Origin: Verrucomicrobiaceae bacterium
GTDB lineage: Bacteria > Verrucomicrobiota > Verrucomicrobiia > Verrucomicrobiales > Verrucomicrobiaceae
Length of the DNA stretch: 64,000 bases
Direction: 5' to 3'
NCBI GenBank assembly: GCA_027487315.1
Contig: JAIYDW010000249.1
Span: 17,860 to 81,859, forward strand
This document shows, piece by piece, positions 44,874 through 52,994 of the stretch (positions are counted from its first letter, which is position 1; every line of letters starts with the position of its first letter). Position numbers and translations under genes: made by a program. The notes beneath the pieces are model-generated. The model worked only from the letters and a program-made list of their open reading frames with translations. It ran no database searches and was not told the origin of the DNA.

Positions 44874-46280
44874 TCATTTCGACAAACGGTCTAACAGATT
44901 CCGGGTGATTTGTTGCACCATTGGATCCCCACCCCGAAGGCCATGCGACCAGTCCGTCGTGCCGGCTGTAAAAACGGTGCCACCTCGTGTGTAAAGGCCC
45001 ATGCAGGCAGCTCCGGTGCGGCCTTTTTCCCACCGTTCATACCATTCCGCATCATCGGGATGCCAGCGCACCGGGCAGGTGGCCAGCACCTCGAAAGACG
45101 CTGGCGTGCCATCGCGGCCGGTAGGATAGGGCACCCCATCCTTCCATTCCAGTTCGCAACCATCGCACTCGTAACCTACCACGGTATCCTGATCGCCAAA
45201 AAGATCCCCAGCTTTAAGCCCCGTTCCCGCCAGGACCCAATGCGCAGGCCGATGCACCTCATAAGCCGCTGGACCCTCCATAAACTGCCCATGACTGCGC
45301 CGATAGCCGCCCCAGAGAAAGCCGACACCCGTGAGCGCGTTCTCTGGCCGCTTCACCAGGTGATGGCTCCAAAGCGTGCTCAGCGTTTGAAAGTCCTGCG
45401 TCTGGAAGATCGGGTCGAGATGGTAGTTTTGTTTCCAACAAGTGAAGGCTCGCCCTTCATCCTCGCTGCGCACCTGCCAGCAACAGGTGTTGCCACTGAA
45501 GAATGCCACATTTCCACCCTCGCCGATCCAGTTCTCCAAATGGTCACGCATCGGGGCGGACCAATATTCATCATGACCCACACTGAGCACCAACTTGTAG
45601 TGCGCCAGCAACTCAGGATGCCATTCCAGATCCGAGTTGGCAGCGAACTCGAGCTCGTAACCATTCTCTTCCGCCCACTTCACAAAGGGCAGTTCCCAAC
45701 GCAAAAACTGGGACGCTGCCGGCCTTTCAAAACTCACACGATGTCCCTGGTTATTGGAAAGACTGTTGTACGCATACACGCTGAAGCCTCCCCAGTTGTT
45801 GTAAGCGTTGTAGGTGTTGGTCGCCAGTTGCAGAAGGATCTTCGAACGACTGCCAGGCTGGGCGGTACGCACAATGAAAAAAGCGCTGCCCTCGGCGGTT
45901 CTTCGGCTGCGATGAGTCCACTTCCCCCCCGCATCAGACGTGCGAAAACTGATCTCGTAGTACCCCGACTTCCAATCCATGGCCACAGGCACCCGTAAGC
46001 TTTCTGGCCAACGACAGCCTTGGGAAGAGGCGTCCTCCGGCACCGGGTGGTTCACGCCCACCACCCCGGTCTTTTTCCAGACCACTTCCCGAACAGAACC
46101 CAACCTGGCGATTTCCACGTCGAACGTCGCCCCGCTGGTGCTGACATGCAGAGCGATTTCCCCACCCTGGACCACGCTGAGACGGGCAGCATAGCCCTCA
46201 ATGAAGAGGGCTTTAGGTTCTGCGGTTGACGCCAGCGTCGGGGCAGCAACCAGCAGGGACAAACAGCGGCGTCTTTTCAT
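44874..46280 (-). CDS. secreted N,N-dimethylformamidase beta-subunit-like protein
   Basis: A 468-residue protein from ATG at 46280 (MKRRRCLSLLVAAPTLAS, an export signal); ATG at 46316 is an alternative. The central and C-terminal parts match the C-terminal domain of N,N-dimethylformamidase large subunits: LQLATNTYNAYNNWGGFSVY, VLSVGHDEYWSAPMRDHLEN, GGNVAFFSGNTCCWQVR and VFTAGTTDWSHGL. The fold resembles glutamine-amidotransferase-like domains. In the true enzyme this large subunit carries an iron site with Tyr and Glu ligands; the Tyr residues here (NTYNAYNNW) could correspond. No small subunit gene is nearby, so amide hydrolysis is uncertain. The pairing with a PVC heme protein may point to a sugar-linked role. 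Confidence 0.82.
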   Translation of the reverse strand: MKRRRCLSLLVAAPTLASTAEPKALFIEGYAARLSVVQGGEIALHVSTSGATFDVEIARLGSVREVVWKKTGVVGVNHPVPEDASSQGCRWPESLRVPVAMDWKSGYYEISFRTSDAGGKWTHRSRRTAEGSAFFIVRTAQPGSRSKILLQLATNTYNAYNNWGGFSVYAYNSLSNNQGHRVSFERPAASQFLRWELPFVKWAEENGYELEFAANSDLEWHPELLAHYKLVLSVGHDEYWSAPMRDHLENWIGEGGNVAFFSGNTCCWQVRSEDEGRAFTCWKQNYHLDPIFQTQDFQTLSTLWSHHLVKRPENALTGVGFLWGGYRRSHGQFMEGPAAYEVHRPAHWVLAGTGLKAGDLFGDQDTVVGYECDGCELEWKDGVPYPTGRDGTPASFEVLATCPVRWHPDDAEWYERWEKGRTGAACMGLYTRGGTVFTAGTTDWSHGLRGGDPMVQQITRNLLDRLSK

Positions 46281-46409
46281 CCATAAGCAACGAGAATCCA
46301 GCGCGGTAGCTTTCATTCCTGGCAATAGACCCTCCCGGCTCAGCAGAAGGCGATCTGTTCGACCCCTCTCCTTGCAAGATACCCCGACTGCCGCTATTGA
46401 AAGCGGCCC

Positions 46410-48281
46410 ATGCTATCAGTCACTCAAGTCAGCAAAACCTACGCCGGCCGCACCCTCTTCAGCGGCGTGTCCTTTCACCTTCAGCGCGGAGACAAGGTCG
46501 GTCTCATCGGTCCCAACGGTGCCGGGAAATCCACGCTCTTCTCCATGCTGATGGGTGATGGCACACCCGACGACGGGGAAGTGCGCATGGAGCGTGGAGC
46601 CACCCTCGGCTTCCTGCCTCAAGAAAGCGCTCCCGTGGGAGATGACACGGTACTCGGTTTGGCCACCAGTCATGTCCACGACGAACACGAACGTTGGGAG
46701 ATTGAACCCAAAGCCAAACGCATCCTGAAAGGACTCGCCTTTCGCGAGTCGGACTTTGACCGGAAAGCCAACACTCTCAGTGGTGGCTGGGTCATGCGTG
46801 CTCACCTCGCCCGGCTCCTAGTCCAGGAACCCGACTTGCTCCTGCTGGATGAGCCAACCAACCACCTCGACCTCGAGTCCCTCATCTGGTTTCAAGACTA
46901 TCTCACCGGCTATCCAGGCGCCATTCTGCTCATTTCCCACGACCGTGTTTTCCTCAACGCCTTGTGTGACTCCATCTTCGAGATCGCCCAATCCAAAGTC
47001 ACCCGCTACAAAGGCAACTATGACGACTACTTGAGGGAAAAGGCCGCGCGCGAGGAACAACTCATCGCCGCCTACGAGAATCAGCAAAAGGAAATCTCGA
47101 AGATGAAGGACTGGGCCGACCGCTTCAAAGCCAAAGCCAATTTCGCCTCCCGTGCCCAGGACAAACTCAAAATGATCGATCGAATGGAAAAGATCGAAGC
47201 TCCCGTCGCCGAGGACAAGAAAGTCAAGTTTCGCTTCCCCCAGCCGAAGCGTTCCGGCCAGCGCGTCGTTGCCATGAAAAACGTCGACTTTGCCTACGGT
47301 GACCTGCCCATTTACACGGGACTCGACTTCGAAGTGGAGCGTGGTGAGCGCATCGTCCTTGTCGGACCCAACGGTGCTGGTAAGTCCACCTTACTGAAGC
47401 TCCTCGCAGGTGTGCTCACCCCCCAAGGCGGCAAGGTCGAGCCCGGACACAACACCCAATTTGGCTACTTCTCCCAGTATCGCGGCGACACGCTGAACAT
47501 GAAGCACACCGTGCTTCAATCCGCCATGGATCTTCCCAGTCGCCCCGGTGAGCAATTGGCCCGCACCCTCCTCGGCTCCTTTTTGTTTCGCGGTGACGAT
47601 GTCTTCAAGCTCGTTGCTGTCCTCAGCGGTGGCGAAAAAAGCCGCCTCGCCCTCGTGCGTATGCTCCTGGAACCCCCAAACTTCCTCCTCATGGATGAGC
47701 CCACCACCCACCTCGACATGGGCAGCATCGACGCCCTCGTCGGAGCACTCGAAGACTACGAAGGCACCCTGGTTTTCATCAGTCACGACGTTCACTTCAT
47801 TCGCAGCATGGCCAAGGTCGTCTTGCACGTCTCCGGTGGCCAGCTAACCCGCTACGCAGGCGATTATCAATACTACCTCGACAAGACCAAGGCCACGTCC
47901 GAGCGCGCCGCGCTGACAGCCAACGGTAACCTCGGCAACTACCAACCCAGCGCCATGCGAACCGCCGCTCCCACAAGCGGCGGCGGCGCCAAAAGCAAAG
48001 AACAAAAACGCCTCGAAGCTGAGGCCCGTAATGCCCGCAGCAAACGCAAACGCGAACTTGAAGCAAAAATCGAGGAAGCCGAAAGTCGGCTCGAGGCCAT
48101 CGAAAAACGCAAGGGGATCGTCGAACTCGCTCTGCAAGATCCCGCCACCTTTGCCGACCCCGCCTTGTCCAGGACGCTCCAGCAGGAACTCGACGCATTA
48201 AGCACTGAGACGCACAAGAAAACGTCTGAGTGGGAAAAGGCCGCAGCTGAACTGGAACAATTGACCACCACGCCAGCCTGA
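46410..48281 (+). CDS. ABC-F family ATP-binding protein
   Basis: A 623-residue soluble ABC-F protein with two ATPase domains and no membrane segments. The first has GPNGAGKST, LSGGWVMRAHLARLL and LLLLDEPTNHLDLES; the second has GPNGAGKST, LSGGEKSRLALVRML and FLLMDEPTTHLDMGS. The linker (about 220-285) is a charged helical pair, and the C-terminus (about 520-623) is a coiled coil (KRKRELEAKIEEAESRLEAI) as in Uup/YheS-type proteins. Such proteins act on ribosomes, or on DNA in Uup. It diverges from the dimethylformamidase-like gene over 129 bp. Confidence 0.94.
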   Translation: MLSVTQVSKTYAGRTLFSGVSFHLQRGDKVGLIGPNGAGKSTLFSMLMGDGTPDDGEVRMERGATLGFLPQESAPVGDDTVLGLATSHVHDEHERWEIEPKAKRILKGLAFRESDFDRKANTLSGGWVMRAHLARLLVQEPDLLLLDEPTNHLDLESLIWFQDYLTGYPGAILLISHDRVFLNALCDSIFEIAQSKVTRYKGNYDDYLREKAAREEQLIAAYENQQKEISKMKDWADRFKAKANFASRAQDKLKMIDRMEKIEAPVAEDKKVKFRFPQPKRSGQRVVAMKNVDFAYGDLPIYTGLDFEVERGERIVLVGPNGAGKSTLLKLLAGVLTPQGGKVEPGHNTQFGYFSQYRGDTLNMKHTVLQSAMDLPSRPGEQLARTLLGSFLFRGDDVFKLVAVLSGGEKSRLALVRMLLEPPNFLLMDEPTTHLDMGSIDALVGALEDYEGTLVFISHDVHFIRSMAKVVLHVSGGQLTRYAGDYQYYLDKTKATSERAALTANGNLGNYQPSAMRTAAPTSGGGAKSKEQKRLEAEARNARSKRKRELEAKIEEAESRLEAIEKRKGIVELALQDPATFADPALSRTLQQELDALSTETHKKTSEWEKAAAELEQLTTTPA

Positions 48282-48288
48282 CCTCGAC

Positions 48289-48792
48289 TCAAGCAAGGCG
48301 CCTGCGGTCCCTCAATTGCAGGCGGCCGTCCGCCTCGCGGATCAAATCGATCTCCTCACGCACGGCCTGACTCTTGGCGCTGGCACCATACTCGATCGTG
48401 ACCCACGCCCGGTAGGTGCTGCTGTCAAACTTGAGCACACGAAACACGGGCTCCTGCCCGGGTCGCAAAAAACAGCGCAGGGGCACATGCTTATGTTGAG
48501 CGTTCCAAAGATGCAGCGCCGGCGGGAAATCATTCAATTCCGACAACGCCGCAAACACTTCTCGAATCTCCTCCTCGTTGTGGCGTCGCGTCAGTTTCGC
48601 CTCCGCAAATCGGCGCCTTACCTCCTCCAGTGCGGCTGCCAGCGGGTTCAGTCGCGCCTCCTCCATTTCGGCAATCAATCCTTCCGCATGCACTCGCATC
48701 GCCGCATGAAATACCTCCCGGTCAATCTCCCCAGCATCATACATCCGAAACAGGCGATTCGGTGGCGGCAATGGGTCCGGTAAAACAATCAC
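48289..48792 (-). CDS. conserved-looking hypothetical protein
   Basis: A 167-residue cytoplasmic protein of no family I recognise. GTG at 48792 gives PPPNRLFRMYDAGEIDREVF; ATG at 48744 (MYDAGEID) is an alternative. Residues 20-85 are helical and charged (LAAALEEVRRRFAEAKLTRR), followed by a beta-rich part (VFRVLKFDSSTYRAWVTIEY). There is no signal peptide or metal motif. It converges on the ABC-F gene with 7 bp between stops. Confidence 0.6.
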   Translation of the reverse strand: MIVLPDPLPPPNRLFRMYDAGEIDREVFHAAMRVHAEGLIAEMEEARLNPLAAALEEVRRRFAEAKLTRRHNEEEIREVFAALSELNDFPPALHLWNAQHKHVPLRCFLRPGQEPVFRVLKFDSSTYRAWVTIEYGASAKSQAVREEIDLIREADGRLQLRDRRRLA

Positions 48793-48925
48793 AAGGCAAA
48801 GGGGCTGGGTTCATGCAACGGGCACCAGAGAACCCAGCAGGTCAAGTTCCAGGCCTCACCTCGTCGCCTCAAATAGCGATCCTTGCTAGACCCAGGCAAA
48901 ACAAACGTTCCCAGTCGGACACACC

Positions 48926-49021
48926 ATGAAAAGCTTCCTCACCCTTCCCCGGTTGCTCAGTGAAATCGTCCCCAGGTCTTCAAACCCGGGTCGAGCTTTG
49001 ATGGGAATCAAGAGCGAATGA
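48926..49021 (+). CDS. possible 31-residue leader peptide
   Basis: ATG at 48926 opens a 31-codon frame (MKSFLTLPRLLSEIV, then NPGRALMGIKSE) whose TGA overlaps the ATG of the EF-hand gene as ATGA. No strong ribosome site is seen and the peptide resembles nothing known, but the exact coupling arrangement is notable. The other 133 bases of this gap (48793-48925) show nothing. Confidence 0.25.
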   Translation: MKSFLTLPRLLSEIVPRSSNPGRALMGIKSE

Positions 49022-49770
49022 TCGATCCAGAGTTTCGCATTCCCCAAGGCCGTCAATGGCTCTTCGCAGCCTTGTTTGGGGTAACCGTCTTGAGCTGCTT
49101 ATGTCAAATCGCTTGGAGTCATCCGGCGGATCAAAGTGACATGCGAGTGCAGATCATGCCCAATCAACTAGTCGTACGATTCACCTTCAATCTTTTGACC
49201 ATCACCCGATTCCTCCGAGTGGACGCCAATGGCGACGGCAACCTCGATTTCACAGAACTCAAATCGGCCGAGCAGCACTTGGTCGCTTACCTCAACAGCC
49301 ATGTCAGGCTAGAAGTGAACCAAAAGCCTTCCAGATGGGGAGACCAGGCCCGTTTTGATTACCTCTGGCCAGACCCGCAATCCACATCACCCATGCCACC
49401 CGCTCAGTATGAAGGTCGCAACATGGACGTGACCTTTGAACTCGCCATCGAGCCCTTGATTGAAGACTTTTGGATTGGGTTTGAAATCTTCGAACAAACC
49501 GGAACGCTGCAAACCATTCGCGGCACCTATCTGCAGGATGGCCAGTCGTTAGAGGTGCCCTTCTCTTTTGAAGAGCCCGAGTACACCTACGATACGGGCT
49601 TTGTGAAAGCTCCAGCCAGCGCGCCAAATCTGACGCCGGATCACCAGGATTCATGGCGTTGGCATGTCGCCGGAGTGTTCATGCTGACCTCCGTGATCCT
49701 AGTCATCTGGTCGCGAAGAAAAAGCGAGGTTCACCGCACCAATGAACTTGTAAAGCCTCCCAAATCCTAG
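49018..49770 (+). CDS. membrane-anchored EF-hand protein
   Basis: A 250-residue envelope protein. Residues 13-35 form a signal-like helix (WLFAALFGVTVLSCLCQIA). A complete 12-residue calcium loop, DANGDGNLDFTE (69-80, ligands at Asp69, Asn71, Asp73, Asn75, Asp77, Glu80), sits inside a domain resembling the N-terminal ectodomain of HupE/UreJ-like proteins (HPADQSDMRVQIMPNQLVVR). A transmembrane helix follows near 213-230 (WHVAGVFMLTSVILVIW) with a short basic tail. Function unknown; calcium binding is likely. The next gene starts 12 bp downstream. Confidence 0.78.
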   Translation: MIDPEFRIPQGRQWLFAALFGVTVLSCLCQIAWSHPADQSDMRVQIMPNQLVVRFTFNLLTITRFLRVDANGDGNLDFTELKSAEQHLVAYLNSHVRLEVNQKPSRWGDQARFDYLWPDPQSTSPMPPAQYEGRNMDVTFELAIEPLIEDFWIGFEIFEQTGTLQTIRGTYLQDGQSLEVPFSFEEPEYTYDTGFVKAPASAPNLTPDHQDSWRWHVAGVFMLTSVILVIWSRRKSEVHRTNELVKPPKS

Positions 49771-49782
49771 CGTAATGGTTGC

Positions 49783-50700
49783 ATGTCAGATTTCACCTTC
49801 AACCGCCGCCGTTTTTTTCAGTGGAGTAGCGCAGCCCTTGCCGGAAGCTTTTTAAGCCGTGAAAACGCGGCGTTCGCGAACCCCAAAATCCCCAACGCCT
49901 TGGCGGGTCGGCTCTATAAAACGCTCAAAATCGGAATGATCAAAGTCGATGGCGGTCTCACTGCCAAGTTTCGCGCCGCCAAAGAAGCTGGCTTCATGGG
50001 CGTCGAACTGCAAGCCCCGGGCTACGATGTCGCTGAAGTTCGTCAGGCCATCGCAGACAGCGGTTTGCCAGTCGACGGAACGGTCTGCGCCAGCCACTGG
50101 AAGATTCGTCACACAAGTGCTGATGATGCCACCCGGGCCCAGGCACTTGAAGACCTCAAGCAAGCGATCCGTGATACCCACGCTGTTGGAGGTCACTCGG
50201 TTTTGCTTGTTGCCGGTAAAGGTGAAGACGGTCCGGAAACCGAAATCTGGGCTCGGTCCGTTGAAAACATTTCCAAAGCAGTCCCTCTAGCCGCTGAACT
50301 CGGTGTTTCGATCGTGATAGAAAACGTCTGGAACCAATTTTGCTATGACCACGACGGCGGCTCGGATCAATCCGCTGCCAAATTTGTTCAATACGTCGAT
50401 GCCTTCAACTCGCCCTGGGTCGGCATGCAATTTGATATCGGCAATCACTGGAAATACGGCAGCATGGGCGATTGGATCCGGCAACTCGGCAAGCGAGTGA
50501 TCAAGTTGGATGTCAAAGGATTCTCGCGGGCTGAGGGAAAATTCACACCCATCGGCCAAGGCGATATCGACTATGCGGACGTGCGCAAAGCCCTCCACGA
50601 GATTAACTTCCACGGCTGGCTCGCTGCTGAAGTAGCAGGCGGAGACTTCGATTATCTCAAAGGCGTCGCCCAGGAAATGGACGCCGCTTTCGGACTGTGA
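49783..50700 (+). CDS. exported sugar phosphate isomerase/epimerase-like TIM-barrel protein
   Basis: A 305-residue AP_endonuc_2-type barrel. A Tat signal is present (NRRRFFQWSSAALAGSFLSR). Barrel motifs are MGVELQAPGYD, VCASHWKIRH, VSIVIENVWNQF (metal-ligand Glu), WVGMQFDIGNHWKYG (Asp, His), VIKLDVKGFS and WLAAEVAGGDFDYL (Glu). This is the hexulose/xylose-isomerase-like family found beside DUF1080 and oxidoreductase genes in Verrucomicrobia; the substrate is unknown. It differs in sequence from the similar gene at 2308. Convergent with the spermidine-synthase-like gene, 6 bp apart. Confidence 0.9.
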   Translation: MSDFTFNRRRFFQWSSAALAGSFLSRENAAFANPKIPNALAGRLYKTLKIGMIKVDGGLTAKFRAAKEAGFMGVELQAPGYDVAEVRQAIADSGLPVDGTVCASHWKIRHTSADDATRAQALEDLKQAIRDTHAVGGHSVLLVAGKGEDGPETEIWARSVENISKAVPLAAELGVSIVIENVWNQFCYDHDGGSDQSAAKFVQYVDAFNSPWVGMQFDIGNHWKYGSMGDWIRQLGKRVIKLDVKGFSRAEGKFTPIGQGDIDYADVRKALHEINFHGWLAAEVAGGDFDYLKGVAQEMDAAFGL

Positions 50701-50706
50701 GGTGCC

Positions 50707-52866
50707 TCAGTCTTTCTCCAAAATCTCAAACAGATTGTGCCGACGGTCGGTCCAAACCGGAACGTCCAGCAGTACCTCATCAAAGGGTGATTCAGATGGA
50801 TTGGCCTTCAGAAAAGCTTCATCGCGCGTCAGCAGAACATAGTCCGTGATTTCATGGTCCCCGTCCAAATCCGTGCCGATCCGGGTTTTGCCATAGCCTA
50901 GGTCATCCGCAATTTTGTAGATCACCGAAGCCAGTGCGATGTAGCGGTTGGTGCAGTTCACCGCAATGATGCCATTCGGTTTCATGTGCCTTTCATAAAT
51001 CTGAAAGGCCTCACGGGTCAGCAAATGCATCGGCACCGAGTCACCGCTGAAAGCGTCCAGCAGCAGGATGTCAAATTGCTGAGACTCCTCCTTTTCTAAG
51101 GCCAATCGACCATCTCCGTTCACGATCTCGAGCACTCCTCCACGTTTCTGAAAGTCCTCCATGTAGGTGAAGTAAGTCTTGGCCAGCCTCTCAACGACGG
51201 GGTTGATTTCGTAAAATCGCCAGACGTGCCCCTTGCTGCCATAACAAAGCGCTGTTCCCGTTCCCATGCCCACCACACCCACACGCGCGTCCGGCTTTGC
51301 TTGTGCCACAAGCAGCGCGCGACCCACACCGGTCTCTTCACCATAATATGAAAAGGGCTTCTCTTTCAGACTGTCACCCATGTTCTGCATACCATGCATG
51401 ATGCCACCGTGATAAAGGCTGCGCCAAGCCATGTCGTAGTCGTAATCGTAGTCCTCAGCCACCGAGACGACGCCATAGAAATTGCGCACACGTTCCAGTC
51501 GTTCCTCATCCTTGTGACCCCATTTGTGCATCATGGAAGGCCCCCCAATCAACAGGGCAAAACCAGCAATAGAGAGGATCCCGCGAAGCCAGCGAACTTT
51601 CAATCCTCGAATCTCCCGTGTCGCCACGAATGCAGCAACCCCAAACGCCACCATTAAACCCCAGGGCCATTCGCGATAGCTGTCAAACACACGCGGAGCG
51701 ACCAAACTGACCAGCAACCCCCCCAAGGCGCCTCCTGCTGACATCATCAGATAGAATTCCGTCAGATGTTTGGGATCGGGCTTGAGGCGGGTCAATTCAC
51801 CGTGGCAAACCATCACTGCCAGGAACATCGCACCGAAGCAGATAAAAAGTTCCATTTTGTAGGTGATTTCAATGCTCCAGGGCATCTTCCACTCAAAGCC
51901 GAATGGCATGGGTATCGAACTGCCACTGGTCCAATCCAGTCCGCCATAGACTGCAGCCAAAAACACCAGCAGCATCGCCGGAGTTGCCCACAGCAAGGGC
52001 CGATACCAGCGCTCATGCTCAAAGCAAATGATGAACGTGACCAGATACAAACTCAGCGGCACCACCCATAGAAAGGGAATCACGGCCACATCCTGACAAA
52101 CGTGGTTCGTAGTCGCCAATAGCAGTACACTTGCGAGCGCAGGCAGCAAGACCCAAAGTACCCGCTTAGACCAAGTCACCGGCTTCACTTCCGGGCCGGA
52201 TGCGGCGTGAGGCAATGAATGATCCACCCGCAACGCCCGATCCCGCCAGGCGATGGCAGCCGATAGAGCAGCGAAAATCAAAAAGGCCCCAGACCAAAGC
52301 CACGTCTGCCCTGTGACATCCCAGCGCACCTCAAAGAAGAATGGATAGCTCAGCAGCGCGGCCAACGAACCGGCGTTCGATAGCGCGTAAAGCCGCCACG
52401 GACTGCCTCCGTTCGTGGCCCGGGTAAACCAGACCTGCACGAGCGGACCCGTGCTCGATAGAACGAAATACGGCAGTCCCACCGTTGCCAAAAGCAGCGC
52501 CAAAATGCGTCCCGCAGGATCTTCATTCCCCATGGGCTTCCAGGCTTCATTGGGCGTGATTGGCAGACAAGCCAAGGCTGCCACAATCAAACACGCATGG
52601 ATGATCCCCTGCCAACGATGCGGCAATCGCGTCAAAAAATGCGCGTAGGCATAGCCACCAAAAAGCACCACCTGGAAGAACAGCATGCAAGTCGTCCACA
52701 CACCAGGACTCCCGCCAAACCAGGGCAGAATGAATTTGCTGATCAACGGCTGAACTTGAAACAGCAAGAAAGCACTCAGCAGGCTGAGAAAGCCAAAAGT
52801 GGGAAGCAAGGGCAGGCGGTTGGTGGCAGACATGAGCAGTGAAAACGGAATGGAAAGGGTTTTCAT
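50707..52866 (-). CDS. fused MFS-like membrane protein / spermidine synthase domain
   Basis: A 719-residue fusion. ATG at 52866 is preceded by AGGGG; ATG at 52833 is an alternative. Residues 1-480 hold roughly 12-13 hydrophobic segments (GFLSLLSAFLLFQVQPLISK, then LPWFGGSPGVWTTCMLFFQ). The C-terminal domain (about 495-719) is a spermidine-synthase-like methyltransferase fold: ARVGVVGMGTGTALC (SAM/dcSAM-binding loop), VNGDGRLALEKE, LLLDAFSGDSVPMHLLTREA and GIIAVNCTNRYIAL. Such fusions are widespread but untested; aminopropyl transfer is not proven, and the catalytic Asp can only be suggested in LDAFSGD. Confidence 0.9.
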   Translation of the reverse strand: MKTLSIPFSLLMSATNRLPLLPTFGFLSLLSAFLLFQVQPLISKFILPWFGGSPGVWTTCMLFFQVVLFGGYAYAHFLTRLPHRWQGIIHACLIVAALACLPITPNEAWKPMGNEDPAGRILALLLATVGLPYFVLSSTGPLVQVWFTRATNGGSPWRLYALSNAGSLAALLSYPFFFEVRWDVTGQTWLWSGAFLIFAALSAAIAWRDRALRVDHSLPHAASGPEVKPVTWSKRVLWVLLPALASVLLLATTNHVCQDVAVIPFLWVVPLSLYLVTFIICFEHERWYRPLLWATPAMLLVFLAAVYGGLDWTSGSSIPMPFGFEWKMPWSIEITYKMELFICFGAMFLAVMVCHGELTRLKPDPKHLTEFYLMMSAGGALGGLLVSLVAPRVFDSYREWPWGLMVAFGVAAFVATREIRGLKVRWLRGILSIAGFALLIGGPSMMHKWGHKDEERLERVRNFYGVVSVAEDYDYDYDMAWRSLYHGGIMHGMQNMGDSLKEKPFSYYGEETGVGRALLVAQAKPDARVGVVGMGTGTALCYGSKGHVWRFYEINPVVERLAKTYFTYMEDFQKRGGVLEIVNGDGRLALEKEESQQFDILLLDAFSGDSVPMHLLTREAFQIYERHMKPNGIIAVNCTNRYIALASVIYKIADDLGYGKTRIGTDLDGDHEITDYVLLTRDEAFLKANPSESPFDEVLLDVPVWTDRRHNLFEILEKD

Positions 52867-52994
52867 GCCCCTATTTTGCAAAACACACAAGATGCTCTTC
52901 TTAACGGGATCGAGATAGCGCAAAGCTTCGCTAGTGAACAACACACAGCGTTGCCAGATGGACTCTTTTGGCGGCGTAGAAGAATCCTCCCGCT

